DNA of 64,000 nucleotides from Ottowia oryzae (GTDB lineage Bacteria; Pseudomonadota; Gammaproteobacteria; Burkholderiales; Burkholderiaceae_C). The notes beneath the pieces are model-generated. The model was not told where the DNA came from. It saw only the letters and a list, made by a program, of their open reading frames with translations, and did no database searches. The stretch spans positions 1,341,001-1,405,000 of the forward strand of contig NZ_CP027666.1 of the NCBI RefSeq assembly GCF_003008535.1. Reading direction: 5' to 3'. Below are positions 16,225 through 24,520 of the stretch, in pieces; the first letter of the stretch is position 1, and each line of letters opens with the position of its first letter. The position numbers were made by a program, and so were the translations under genes.

Positions 16225-17823
16225 ATGAAGAGCATTTCAAAAAGGCTGGCTGGCGTTTCGCGCCACGCGGCCATCTGGACAGCGGCTTTGACCGCCACTG
16301 GCGCCTTCGCGTCGCGCGTGGAAGATCTGCCGGGCGGCCCGGCCGTCCATCAGCTCAACCTGCCACCGCCGGCCACGCGCATCGCCGCAGCCCAGGCCGA
16401 TCTGCACTGGATGATGCTGATCATCTGCTCGATCATTCTGGTCTCGGTGTTCGGGGTGATGTTCTATTCGATCTGGAAGCACCGCAAATCGCAGGGCGCC
16501 AAGTCGGCCACCTTCCATGAATCGGTCACGGTCGAAGTGCTGTGGACCATCGTGCCCTTCCTGATTGTGATAGGCATGGCGCTGCCCGCCACCAAGGTGG
16601 TGGTTGCGCAGAAAGACACCTCCAACGCCGACCTGACCATCAAGGCCACGGGTTACCAGTGGAAGTGGGGCTACGACTACCTGAGTGGTGAAGGCGAAGG
16701 CATCGCCTTCCTGTCCACCCTGGACCCGGCGCAGCGCGCCATGTCCGACGCCGGCAAGCCCGAAGGCAACGACTACCTGCTGCGGGTGGACCACCCGCTG
16801 GTGGTGCCCGTCGACAAGAAGGTGCGCATCATCACCACCGCCAACGACGTGATCCACTCTTGGATGGTGCCGTACTTTGGCGTCAAGCAGGATGCGATCC
16901 CCGGCTTCGTGCGCGACACCTGGTTCCGCGCCGAGAAAGTGGGCGACTTCTACGGCCAATGCGCCGAGCTGTGCGGCAAAGAACACGCCTACATGCCCAT
17001 CCATGTGAAGGTGCTTTCGCAAGCCGACTACACCGCCTGGGTCGATGCCGAGAAGAAACGCCTGGCCGCGCTGGCCGATGACCCCAACAAAGTCTGGACG
17101 ATGCCCGAGCTGATGGCGCGCGGTGAGAAGGTCTATGCCGCGAACTGCGCAGCCTGCCACCTGCCCACCGGCAAGGGTGCCGGCCCGATCAAGCCCCTGG
17201 ACGGCAGCGCGATTGTGCAAGGCCCCTTGGGCGAGCAAATGCACGTGGTGCTGGAAGGCCGCAACAACGGTGCCATGCCGTCATGGAAGCAGCTTTCGGA
17301 CACCGAGCTGGCCGCCGTGGTCACCTTCACCAAAAACCATTGGGGCAACCACACGGGCCAATTGGTGCAGCCTGCGCAGTTCAAGGCCGCGCGCGCCGGC
17401 GAGTTTCCGGCTGGCGGCATTCCCGCGGCCAATCCTGGTGCCACGCCTGCGCCCGCACCGGCGGCTGCCGCATCCGCGCCCAGCACCGCAGCTGCGCCTG
17501 CGGCCGGTATGCCTTACCAGGTTTTCTTCGCGACGGGCAAGAGCGAATTGGACGCGGAATCCACGGCCACGCTGAAGGCCGCCGTCGAATACCTCAAGGC
17601 ACACCCTGACGTGAAGATCGCGCTGTCTGGCTTTGTGGATTCCACGGGCAATGCAGATGCCAACGGCGAGTTGGCGAAGAACCGTGCCACCGCCGTGCGA
17701 GGCGCGCTGGAGGCGGGTGGAGTGGCGGGCAACCGCATCGACATGCGCAAGCCGGAAGTCATCACGGCCGCGCAGGGCGCCGATCGCGAAGGTCGCCGCG
17801 TGGACATCGTCGCCGCTCAATGA
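16225..17823 (+). CDS. coxB: Cytochrome c oxidase subunit II with fused cytochrome c and OmpA-like domains
   Basis: CuA-bearing subunit of the aa3-type terminal oxidase, accepting electrons from cytochrome c. Of 532 residues, the first ~30 are a signal peptide and two membrane helices follow (about 45-68 and 88-110). The CuA domain has H in NDVIHSWMVP and GQCAELCGKEHAYMPIH. A class I cytochrome c domain has C308-A-A-C311-H312 and a likely axial Met in NGAMPSW. After an Ala/Pro-rich linker (about 400-430), residues 430-532 form an OmpA C-terminal-like peptidoglycan-binding domain (SGFVDSTGNADANGELAKNR). CuA plus cytochrome c is known as the caa3 type; the OmpA addition is unusual. Confidence 0.95.
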   Translation: MKSISKRLAGVSRHAAIWTAALTATGAFASRVEDLPGGPAVHQLNLPPPATRIAAAQADLHWMMLIICSIILVSVFGVMFYSIWKHRKSQGAKSATFHESVTVEVLWTIVPFLIVIGMALPATKVVVAQKDTSNADLTIKATGYQWKWGYDYLSGEGEGIAFLSTLDPAQRAMSDAGKPEGNDYLLRVDHPLVVPVDKKVRIITTANDVIHSWMVPYFGVKQDAIPGFVRDTWFRAEKVGDFYGQCAELCGKEHAYMPIHVKVLSQADYTAWVDAEKKRLAALADDPNKVWTMPELMARGEKVYAANCAACHLPTGKGAGPIKPLDGSAIVQGPLGEQMHVVLEGRNNGAMPSWKQLSDTELAAVVTFTKNHWGNHTGQLVQPAQFKAARAGEFPAGGIPAANPGATPAPAPAAAASAPSTAAAPAAGMPYQVFFATGKSELDAESTATLKAAVEYLKAHPDVKIALSGFVDSTGNADANGELAKNRATAVRGALEAGGVAGNRIDMRKPEVITAAQGADREGRRVDIVAAQ

Positions 17824-17863
17824 GCAGTGGCAGCATCCTGACAGTATTGACCTGGAATTCCCC

Positions 17864-19504
17864 ATGAGCGCCGTACTCCCTCCTTCCCACGCCGCAGGTC
17901 ATCACGACCACGCGCACGATCATCACGACGAGCACCACGTGCCCACCGGTTGGCGCCGCTGGGTGTTCGCCACCAACCACAAAGACATCGGCACGCTGTA
18001 CCTGCTGTTCTCGTTCACCATGCTGATGGTGGGCGGGGTGCTGGCGCTGATGATCCGTGCCGAGCTGTTCCAGCCGGGCCTGCAACTGGTCAACCCGGAG
18101 CTGTTCAACCAGCTGACCACCATGCACGGGCTGATCATGGTGTTCGGCGCCATCATGCCGGCCTTCGTCGGCTTTGCGAACTGGATGATTCCGCTGCAGA
18201 TCGGCGCATCCGACATGGCGTTCGCGCGCATGAACAACTTCAGCTTCTGGCTGCTGATTCCGGCAGGCCTGATGCTGGTGGGTTCGTTCTTCATGCCCGG
18301 CGGCGCACCCGCGGCCGGCTGGACGCTGTATGCGCCGCTCACGCTGCAGATGGGCCCGTCGATGGATGCGGGCATCTTCGCCATGCACATCATGGGCGCA
18401 TCGTCCATCATGGGTGCGATCAACATCATCGTCACCATCCTCAACATGCGCGCCCCGGGGCTCACGCTGATGAAGATGTCGATGTTCTGCTGGACCTGGC
18501 TGATCACCGCCTACCTGCTGATCGCGGTGATGCCGGTGCTGGCGGGCGCCATCACCATGACGCTGACCGATCGCCACTTTGGCACCAGCTTCTTCAACCC
18601 CGCCGGCGGCGGTGACCCGGTCATGTACCAGCACATCTTCTGGTTCTTCGGTCACCCCGAGGTGTACATCATGATCTTGCCGGCCTTCGGCATCATCAGC
18701 CAGGTGGTTCCGGCTTTCGCGCGCAAGCGCCTGTTTGGCTACGCGTCCATGGTGTACGCCACGTCGGCCATCGCCATCCTGTCGTTCATCGTGTGGGCAC
18801 ACCACATGTTCACCACGGGCATGCCGGTTACGGGCCAGCTGTTCTTCATGTACGCGACCATGCTGATCGCCGTGCCCACGGCCGTGAAGATCTTCAACTG
18901 GATCGCCACCATGTGGCGCGGCTCGATGACCTTCGAGACGCCCATGCTGTTCGCCGTCGGCTTCATCTTCGTGTTCACCATCGGCGGTTTCACGGGCCTG
19001 ATTCCCGCCGTTGCGCCGATCGACACGCAGATTCAAGACACGTACTACATCGTTGCCCACTTCCACTACGTGCTGGTGGCTGGCTCGCTGTTCGCGATGT
19101 TCTCGGGCTTCTATTACTGGGTGCCCAAGTGGACCGGCGTGATGTACAACGAAACGCGCGGCCGCATCCACTTCTGGTGGTCGATCATCTCGTTCAACGT
19201 CACCTTCTTCCCGATGCACTTCCTGGGGCTGGCTGGCATGCCGCGTCGCTATGCCGACTACCCCATGCAGTTCGCCGACTTCAACATGATCGCGTCGGTA
19301 GGGGCCTTCTTCTTCGGGTTCGCGCAGGTGTATTTCTTCCTGTTCGTCGTGCTGCCCTGCATGCGAGGCAAGGGCGAGAAAGCCCCGCAAAAACCGTGGG
19401 AAGGCGCCGAGGGCCTGGAATGGGAAGTGCCGTCGCCCGCGCCCTTCCACACCTTCGAAACGCCGCCCAAGCTGGATGCCTCGGGCACCCGCGTGATTGG
19501 CTGA
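17864..19504 (+). CDS. coxA: Cytochrome c oxidase subunit I
   Basis: Catalytic 12-helix subunit that reduces oxygen at the heme a3-CuB site and pumps protons. At 546 residues it contains the binuclear-centre region YQHIFWFFGHPEVYIMILP (H-Y crosslink in GHPEVY), WAHHMFTTG with the CuB histidines, and VAHFHYVL near the heme ligands. The N-terminus before the first helix is an odd His/Asp-rich stretch (HHDHAHDHHDEHH) that may bind copper during assembly. It is 40 bases downstream of coxB. Confidence 0.98.
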   Translation: MSAVLPPSHAAGHHDHAHDHHDEHHVPTGWRRWVFATNHKDIGTLYLLFSFTMLMVGGVLALMIRAELFQPGLQLVNPELFNQLTTMHGLIMVFGAIMPAFVGFANWMIPLQIGASDMAFARMNNFSFWLLIPAGLMLVGSFFMPGGAPAAGWTLYAPLTLQMGPSMDAGIFAMHIMGASSIMGAINIIVTILNMRAPGLTLMKMSMFCWTWLITAYLLIAVMPVLAGAITMTLTDRHFGTSFFNPAGGGDPVMYQHIFWFFGHPEVYIMILPAFGIISQVVPAFARKRLFGYASMVYATSAIAILSFIVWAHHMFTTGMPVTGQLFFMYATMLIAVPTAVKIFNWIATMWRGSMTFETPMLFAVGFIFVFTIGGFTGLIPAVAPIDTQIQDTYYIVAHFHYVLVAGSLFAMFSGFYYWVPKWTGVMYNETRGRIHFWWSIISFNVTFFPMHFLGLAGMPRRYADYPMQFADFNMIASVGAFFFGFAQVYFFLFVVLPCMRGKGEKAPQKPWEGAEGLEWEVPSPAPFHTFETPPKLDASGTRVIG

Positions 19505-19537
19505 TCGGATGTTGCACCTGCCTCGGGTTAACCACGC

Positions 19538-19651
19538 ATGATCACGACCGAACAAAAGAAGCGCAACACGCGGTTGGGCCTGATTCTGGCCACCGTCGCG
19601 CTGGTGTTTTTCGTGGGCTTCATGGTCCGCATGGTTGTTCTGGGCGGATAA
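19538..19651 (+). CDS. Cytochrome oxidase small assembly protein
   Basis: 37-residue single-span membrane protein: a short charged N-terminus (MITTEQKKRNTR), one helix LGLILATVALVFFVGFMV, and a tail RMVVLGG. Such a tiny gene is regularly found between coxA and ctaG in Burkholderiales and is annotated as an oxidase assembly protein. It sits 33 bases after coxA and 13 bases before ctaG, in the same operon. It is easily missed because of its size. Confidence 0.8.
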   Translation: MITTEQKKRNTRLGLILATVALVFFVGFMVRMVVLGG

Positions 19652-19664
19652 GGGCGCCTTGGCC

Positions 19665-20285
19665 ATGGCACTTCGCAGCGAAAACGTGAAGATGGTGGGC
19701 AAGCTGGCCGTGATCACGGTCGGCATGTTCGCCTTTGGCTACGCGTTGATTCCCTTGTACCGCGCCATTTGTGAGGCCACCGGCATCAACATCCTGTCGA
19801 TCACCGAAAAGCAGGTGCCGGGGAACGGCCTGACGGGCGCCGCCGCGGCGCGCAGTGCCAACACGCAGATCGACAAGACGCGCACCATCACGGTGGAGTT
19901 CGACGCCAACTCGCGTGGCCCCTGGCGCTTTGCGCCCGCGCAGCGCTCCATCCAGGTGCACCCGGGCGAGCTGGCCACCGTGATGTACGAATTCCAGAAC
20001 GTGCAAAGCCGCACCATGTCGGCCCAGGCCATTCCCAGCTATGCGCCGCGCCAGGCCGCGCCGCATTTCAATAAGCTGGAGTGTTTCTGCTTTAACCAGT
20101 ACACGCTGGCGCCGGGCGAAAAGAAAGACTGGCCGGTGGCCTTCGTCATCGACCCGCGCATCCCCAAGGATGTGACCACCATCACCTTGTCCTACACCTT
20201 CTTTGAGGTGGGCGGCAAGACGCCGGCCGCGCCGGTCACCAGTGCGGCGCGCGCTGCGCCATCCACTGCGGGAGCGGGCGCATGA
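19665..20285 (+). CDS. ctaG: Cytochrome c oxidase assembly protein CtaG/Cox11 (CuB insertion)
   Basis: Membrane-anchored copper chaperone that delivers copper to CuB of subunit I. It is 206 residues with one N-terminal helix (about 10-30) and a periplasmic immunoglobulin-like domain holding the copper-binding CFCF motif (LECFCFNQYTL) and FVIDPRIPKDVTTITLSYTFF. It overlaps the DUF2970 gene by four bases (ATGA), implying translational coupling. Confidence 0.96.
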   Translation: MALRSENVKMVGKLAVITVGMFAFGYALIPLYRAICEATGINILSITEKQVPGNGLTGAAAARSANTQIDKTRTITVEFDANSRGPWRFAPAQRSIQVHPGELATVMYEFQNVQSRTMSAQAIPSYAPRQAAPHFNKLECFCFNQYTLAPGEKKDWPVAFVIDPRIPKDVTTITLSYTFFEVGGKTPAAPVTSAARAAPSTAGAGA

Positions 20286-20536
20286 GCGCGCCATCGCCCG
20301 AAACCAACGCCGAAGGCGCCGCGCCCGTGGCCGCCAAGCCTTCGTTCTGGCGCTCGATGCGCATGGTCGCCTGGGGGTTTCTGGGGGTGCGCAAGCGCAG
20401 CGGCTACCAGCAGGATCTGGCCCAGGTCAGCCCCCTGCACGTCGTGATCGCGGGGCTGATCGCGCTGGCGGTGTTCATCGGCGTGCTGTTGCTGGTGGTG
20501 CGCTGGGCTGTGGCCAGCGGATCCACGGGTTTTTGA
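20282..20536 (+). CDS. DUF2970 small membrane protein in the cox operon
   Basis: 84-residue protein with a soluble N-terminus, the phrase SFWRSMRMVAWGFLGVRKRSG and one C-terminal membrane helix (about 55-77), matching the DUF2970 pattern. Function is unknown; position between ctaG and coxC suggests a part in oxidase assembly or stability. Its start overlaps the ctaG stop. Confidence 0.88.
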   Translation: MSAPSPETNAEGAAPVAAKPSFWRSMRMVAWGFLGVRKRSGYQQDLAQVSPLHVVIAGLIALAVFIGVLLLVVRWAVASGSTGF

Positions 20537-20553
20537 TTACGGTTTTATAAGTG

Positions 20554-20600
20554 AAATTGATTGCTGGCGCCCGTCACACAAGCGTAAGCAGCTATAAATT
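20554..20600. repeat. Dispersed palindromic element between DUF2970 gene and coxC
   Basis: ATTGATTGCTGGCGCCCGT, loop, AAGCGTAAGCAGCTATAAAT. It lies inside the operon, ending a few bases before the coxC ribosome binding site. Confidence 0.75.
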
Positions 20601-20624
20601 AGAGAGCACAGGAGTGAAGTGAAC

Positions 20625-21506
20625 ATGTCGAGCACCGTCCACGGCAAGGCGCCGTACTACTTCGTTCCGGGCGAATCCCGGCACCCTGTGATGGCGTCCA
20701 TCGGGCTGTTCTTTGTCATCCTGGGCGCGTCGCAGTGGGTGAATGGCTCGCACTGGGCGCCCTACGTGTTCTTTGCCGGGCTGGCATGGTGGCTGGTGGT
20801 GCTGTACCAGTGGTTCAGCGACGCCGTGCGCGAGAGCGAAAGCGGGCTGTACGGTCGCAAGATCGACCTGTCCTACCGCTGGAGCATGAGCTGGTTCATC
20901 TTCTCCGAGGTGATGTTCTTCGGCGCGTTCTTCACCGCGCTGTGGTGGGCGCGCTCGCACTCGGTGCCCACGCTGGGCAGCCTGGACAACGCGCTGCTGT
21001 GGCCCGACTTCAAGGCCGTGTGGCCCAGCTCGGTGCCCGGCGCCACCGCGTCGCCCGGCGGCATCGTCGAGCCCTTCCAGACCATGGGCCCGTTCTGGCT
21101 GCCCACCATCAACACGGCGCTGCTGCTGACTTCCGGCGTGACGCTGACGATCGCGCACCACGCCCTGCAGGCGGCACACCGCGCGCGCTGCATCGCCTTC
21201 ATGTGGATCACGGTGCTGCTGGGCGTCACCTTCCTGTTCGTGCAGGGCTACGAGTATTACCACGCCTACACCGAGCTGAACCTGAAGCTCAGCTCTGGCG
21301 TGTTCGGCTCCACGTTCTTCATGCTAACGGGCTTTCACGGTCTGCACGTGTTTGTGGGCATGCTGATGTTGCTGTTCATCACGCTGCGCCTGATGAAGGG
21401 CCACTTCACGCCCGAGCGGCATTTCGGCTTTGAAGGCGCCGCCTGGTACTGGCACTTTGTGGACGTGGTGTGGCTGGGCCTGTACATCCTGGTGTACTGG
21501 ATGTGA
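20625..21506 (+). CDS. coxC: Cytochrome c oxidase subunit III
   Basis: Seven-helix subunit III of the aa3 oxidase (293 residues). Typical features are YYFVPGESRHPVMASIGLF at the start, SEVMFFGAFFTALWWAR with the buried Glu, FHGLHVFVGM, and HFVDVVWLGLYILVYW at the end. AGGAGTGAAGTGAAC before the ATG sets the start. It is the last gene of the plus-strand operon beginning at the DUF2244 gene and is followed by a terminator. Confidence 0.97.
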   Translation: MSSTVHGKAPYYFVPGESRHPVMASIGLFFVILGASQWVNGSHWAPYVFFAGLAWWLVVLYQWFSDAVRESESGLYGRKIDLSYRWSMSWFIFSEVMFFGAFFTALWWARSHSVPTLGSLDNALLWPDFKAVWPSSVPGATASPGGIVEPFQTMGPFWLPTINTALLLTSGVTLTIAHHALQAAHRARCIAFMWITVLLGVTFLFVQGYEYYHAYTELNLKLSSGVFGSTFFMLTGFHGLHVFVGMLMLLFITLRLMKGHFTPERHFGFEGAAWYWHFVDVVWLGLYILVYWM

Positions 21507-21538
21507 TGCGGCTTGGGTGGCCCATCGGTGGCACACTT

Positions 21539-21566
21539 AAAAAGAGCGCCACACGGCGCTCTTTTT
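21539..21566. terminator. Bidirectional terminator after coxC
   Basis: AAAAAGAGCGCC-ACAC-GGCGCTCTTTTT: strong stem with an A-run before and a T-run after, so it can end both coxC transcripts and those of the convergent small membrane gene. Confidence 0.92.
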
Positions 21567-21613
21567 GCTTGCCAGCGCCCGTGCCACCAGCGCTGGCTGC
21601 TATTAATTTTGAG
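21566..21613. repeat. Dispersed palindromic element overlapping the twin-TM gene stop
   Basis: GCCAGCGCCCGTGCCACCAG, then CGCTGGCTGCTATTAATTTT. The right flank includes the stop codon of the minus-strand gene, so the repeat may have redefined its C-terminus. Confidence 0.75.
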
Positions 21614-21836
21614 GCAGGCCTGAAGGTTGGATGTAGCCCAACTTCCACGCCACCAGAATGCAGATGAACAGCACCACCGACAGCCCCACCCGCATGGCCA
21701 GCGCCCGCACCATGTTGGACGCGCGCTTGGGGTCGTCCGGCTGGCCCGGCTGCCCGCCCTTCATCATGAAGAACAGGGCCGAGGCCAGGCTGGCGATGAT
21801 GCCGATGAACGCGACCCCGATCAGTACCTGTTTCAT
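21603..21836 (-). CDS. Twin-transmembrane small protein (DUF2909-like)
   Basis: 77-residue protein with two hydrophobic helices (about 3-23 and 44-66) around a short loop MKGGQPGQPDDPKRA. The layout fits the twin-TM small proteins found beside oxidase assembly genes in proteobacteria. It is convergent to coxC and divergent from surf1, whose start is 15 bases away. The start could be an ATG three codons upstream. Confidence 0.75.
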   Translation of the reverse strand: MKQVLIGVAFIGIIASLASALFFMMKGGQPGQPDDPKRASNMVRALAMRVGLSVVLFICILVAWKLGYIQPSGLPQN

Positions 21837-21851
21837 GGAGCACATTATCCC

Positions 21852-22592
21852 GTGACCAGCTCAACCTATGGGTGGCGCAGGGCGCTGATTGCCCTTGCCG
21901 CAGGCGTGGGCATCGCGCTGACGTTTTCGCTGGGCCGCTGGCAGCTGTCGCGCGCCGACGAGAAGATCGCCTTGCAGGCCGCGCTGCAGGCGCGCGAAAA
22001 CCTGCCGCCCGTCCCAGCCACCCAGGTGGCCGGCGCTACCGCGCCGGAGCAGGTGGCGCCGCTGCTACACCGCGAAGCCACGCTGACGGGCGAATGGCTG
22101 CCCGCGCAAACCGTGTTCTTGGACAACCGGCCCATGGCCGGTCGCGCAGGTTTCTACGTGCTGACGCCGCTGCGCCTGGCGGGCAGCTCTGCCGTTGTGC
22201 TGGTGCTGCGCGGCTGGGCGCCGCGCAACTTTCAGCAGCGCGATGCGCTGCCGCCCGTCGCCACGCCGCAAGGCCCGGTCAGCGCCACCGGCCGGCTGGC
22301 AGACCGGGTGCCGGCGGCCTTTTCCCTAGGGCGCGATGCGGCCGGGCGAATCCGGCAAAATCTGGCGCTGGACGCCTTTAGCGCCGAAACCGGCCTGCCG
22401 CTGGCCCACGTGGTCCTGCAGCAGACCGGCCCCGCCTCCGATGGCTTGCTGCGCGACTGGCCGCCGCCGGCCACCGGCGTCGACAAGCACTACGGTTACG
22501 CTTTCCAATGGTTCGGGCTGTGCGCGCTCATCGCCCTGCTTTTTATCTGGTTCCAAGTTGCCCGACCTTTCCTCCGTTCCTCCCGATCCTGA
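21852..22592 (+). CDS. SURF1-family cytochrome oxidase assembly protein
   Basis: 246-residue membrane protein with two helices, one at the N-terminus (after GWRR) and one at the C-terminus (FQWFGLCALIALLFIWF), enclosing a periplasmic domain. SURF1 proteins help insert heme a into subunit I. Family features are SLGRWQLSRADEK, LDNRPMAGRAGFYVLTPL, VLVLRGWAPR and HYGYAFQWFGL. GTG start: no ATG lies at a sensible place and the minus-strand neighbour limits extension. It overlaps the start of the following Sco-like gene. Confidence 0.92.
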   Translation: MTSSTYGWRRALIALAAGVGIALTFSLGRWQLSRADEKIALQAALQARENLPPVPATQVAGATAPEQVAPLLHREATLTGEWLPAQTVFLDNRPMAGRAGFYVLTPLRLAGSSAVVLVLRGWAPRNFQQRDALPPVATPQGPVSATGRLADRVPAAFSLGRDAAGRIRQNLALDAFSAETGLPLAHVVLQQTGPASDGLLRDWPPPATGVDKHYGYAFQWFGLCALIALLFIWFQVARPFLRSSRS

Positions 22593-23274
22593 GCGCCTTG
22601 CCGCCGCGGACGAACCGTTGGGCCTGACGGTCTACCCCATGCCCGCGCCTTCCGACGCGCTGGCGCAGGACGTGCAACGCACGCGCTCCGGCCGCTGGAA
22701 GATGCTCCTGCTGGCGCTGGTGTGCGCGGCGCCGGTGGCGGCCTCGTACTTCAGCTACTACGTGTGGCGCCCCGGCGGCGGCACCAGCCTGGGCGTGCTG
22801 ATCGAGCCGCAGCGCCCCATTCCCGCGCTGGCGGCCACCGACCTGAGCGGCCAGCCTTTCGATCTGCGCAAGCTGCAGGGCCAGTGGCTGCTGGTCAGCG
22901 TCGGCGCCGCGCGCTGCGATGCCCGTTGCGAAAGCAACCTGTACCTTCAGCGCCAGCTGCGCGAAAGCCTGGGCAAAGACAAAGAGCGCGTCGACTGGGT
23001 CTGGCTGGTTTCCGACGACGAGCGCGTGCCCGACCGCCTGCGTCCCGCGCTGGGGCAAGCCACCGTGGTGCGTGTGCCGGCGCAGGCATTGGCGCAGTGG
23101 CTCACGCCCGAGGCCGGGCACCCGCTGTCCGATGCGCTGTACGTGGTCGACCCCATGGGCCACTGGATGATGCGCTTTCCCACGGTGACCAAAGAGAACG
23201 CCTCCAAGGCCAAGCGCGACCTGGCGCGCCTGCTGCGCGCTTCGGCGTCATGGGATCAACCCGGCCGCGAATGA
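22558..23274 (+). CDS. Divergent membrane-anchored Sco-like protein
   Basis: About 238 residues with one membrane helix (about 46-66) and a periplasmic thioredoxin-like domain. It aligns by eye with Sco/SenC: C120-DAR-C124 stands where Sco has CPDVC, VWLVSDDERVPD where Sco has SIDPERDTP, and LYVVDPMGHW where Sco has YVYDPQGRL. The third copper ligand (His in SMDHT) appears shifted or lost (GHPLSDA). It may be a thiol reductase or partner in CuA assembly rather than a copper carrier. TTG start is inferred because GC-biased coding continues upstream of the first ATG (22639); that ATG is the alternative. Confidence 0.7.
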   Translation: MPDLSSVPPDPERLAAADEPLGLTVYPMPAPSDALAQDVQRTRSGRWKMLLLALVCAAPVAASYFSYYVWRPGGGTSLGVLIEPQRPIPALAATDLSGQPFDLRKLQGQWLLVSVGAARCDARCESNLYLQRQLRESLGKDKERVDWVWLVSDDERVPDRLRPALGQATVVRVPAQALAQWLTPEAGHPLSDALYVVDPMGHWMMRFPTVTKENASKAKRDLARLLRASASWDQPGRE

Positions 23275-23296
23275 GCGCACGCACCGCCTGCACACC

Positions 23297-24520
23297 ATGG
23301 ACACCACCTCGCTGTACGACCTGAGCCCGGCCCTGCGCGTGATGGCCATGGGCCTGCTGCTGGCCGTGGGGCCGCTGCTGTGGGTGCGCATGCGCAGCCA
23401 GGGCGCGCCCGCCGCGCGGCGCCTCCAGGCGCTGACGGTGCTCACGCTGTTTCTGACGTTCGATCTGGTGCTGTTTGGCGCCTTCACGCGTCTGACCGAT
23501 TCCGGGCTGGGCTGCCCCGACTGGCCCGGCTGCTACGGCAAGGGCAGCCCGGTTGGCGCGCGCGAACACATCGCCGCCGCGCAGCAGGCCATGCCCACCG
23601 GCCCCGTCACGCACGGCAAGGCGTGGGTTGAGATGATCCACCGCTACCTGGCCACCGCCGTGGGCGTGTTGATCATCGCGCTGGCCGTGGCCACCTGGGT
23701 CGAATGGCGGCGCGCGCGCGCGGCTGGCACCCAATCAGGCACGGCGCCGCAGGGCGGCGCGTCGGCCACCGGATCGCGCGTGCTGCACCCCGGCTGGCCG
23801 CTGTTCACGCTGGCATGGGTCTGCGCGCAGGGCGCATTTGGCGCCCTGACGGTGACCATGAAACTCTTCCCCGCCATCGTCACGCTGCACCTGGTGTGCG
23901 GCGTGGGCCTGCTGGTGCTGCTGGCGGCCCAGGCCGAGCGCTACCGCCAGGCTGCTGGCTTTGCACCCGAGCCGCTGGCCCCCGGCCTGCGCACGCTGCT
24001 GTGGCTGGCCGCCGTGGCCGTGGCGGTGCAAATCGCGCTGGGCGGCTGGGTCAGCACCAATTACGCCGTGCTGGTGTGCAACACCTTCCCCATGTGCCAG
24101 GGCAGCTGGTGGCCGGCGATGGACTTCAGCCAGGGCTTTGAACTCTGGCGTCCGCTCGGGCTGTCGGCCGACGGCTCGCCCTTGGACTTTCACGCGCTGA
24201 CGGCCATCCACTACACCCACCGGCTGTTCGCCTACTTGGTGTTCGTGCTGCTGGGCGTGCTGGTCTGGCGCCTGCACCGCGCGGGGCGGCTGGCGCGCCA
24301 GCGCCGCTGGATCGCCGTGCTGGCGCTGATGCAACTGGCCACCGGCTTGTCCAACGTGGTGCTCGACTGGCCGCTGGTGGCCGCCGTGCTGCACACCGGC
24401 GGCGCCGCCGCCCTGATGACGGCGCTGGCCTGGGCGCTGTGCGCCAGCCGCCGGGCAGCGCCAAGCCAGTTGGCCCCCTCCCATCAACCGGCCCCGCGCC
24501 GCCAGGAGTTGCGCGCATGA
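23297..24520 (+). CDS. ctaA: Heme A synthase (COX15/CtaA)
   Basis: Eight-helix membrane enzyme that oxidises the C8 methyl of heme O to give heme A for the aa3 oxidase. At 407 residues it contains GAFTRLTDSGLGCPDWPGCYG (conserved paired Cys), KAWVEMIHRYLA, GALTVTMKLFPAIVTLHL, LGGWVSTNYAVLVCNTFP and IHYTHRLFAY with the heme-ligating His. It overlaps ctaB by four bases (ATGA), so synthesis of the two heme A pathway enzymes is coupled. Confidence 0.96.
   Translation: MDTTSLYDLSPALRVMAMGLLLAVGPLLWVRMRSQGAPAARRLQALTVLTLFLTFDLVLFGAFTRLTDSGLGCPDWPGCYGKGSPVGAREHIAAAQQAMPTGPVTHGKAWVEMIHRYLATAVGVLIIALAVATWVEWRRARAAGTQSGTAPQGGASATGSRVLHPGWPLFTLAWVCAQGAFGALTVTMKLFPAIVTLHLVCGVGLLVLLAAQAERYRQAAGFAPEPLAPGLRTLLWLAAVAVAVQIALGGWVSTNYAVLVCNTFPMCQGSWWPAMDFSQGFELWRPLGLSADGSPLDFHALTAIHYTHRLFAYLVFVLLGVLVWRLHRAGRLARQRRWIAVLALMQLATGLSNVVLDWPLVAAVLHTGGAAALMTALAWALCASRRAAPSQLAPSHQPAPRRQELRA

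Noticed and set aside
17762..19726. A 650-codon open frame antisense to coxA
   Set aside because: It is His/Arg-rich with no domain, has no ribosome binding site, and arises from GC-biased codons of coxA read backwards.
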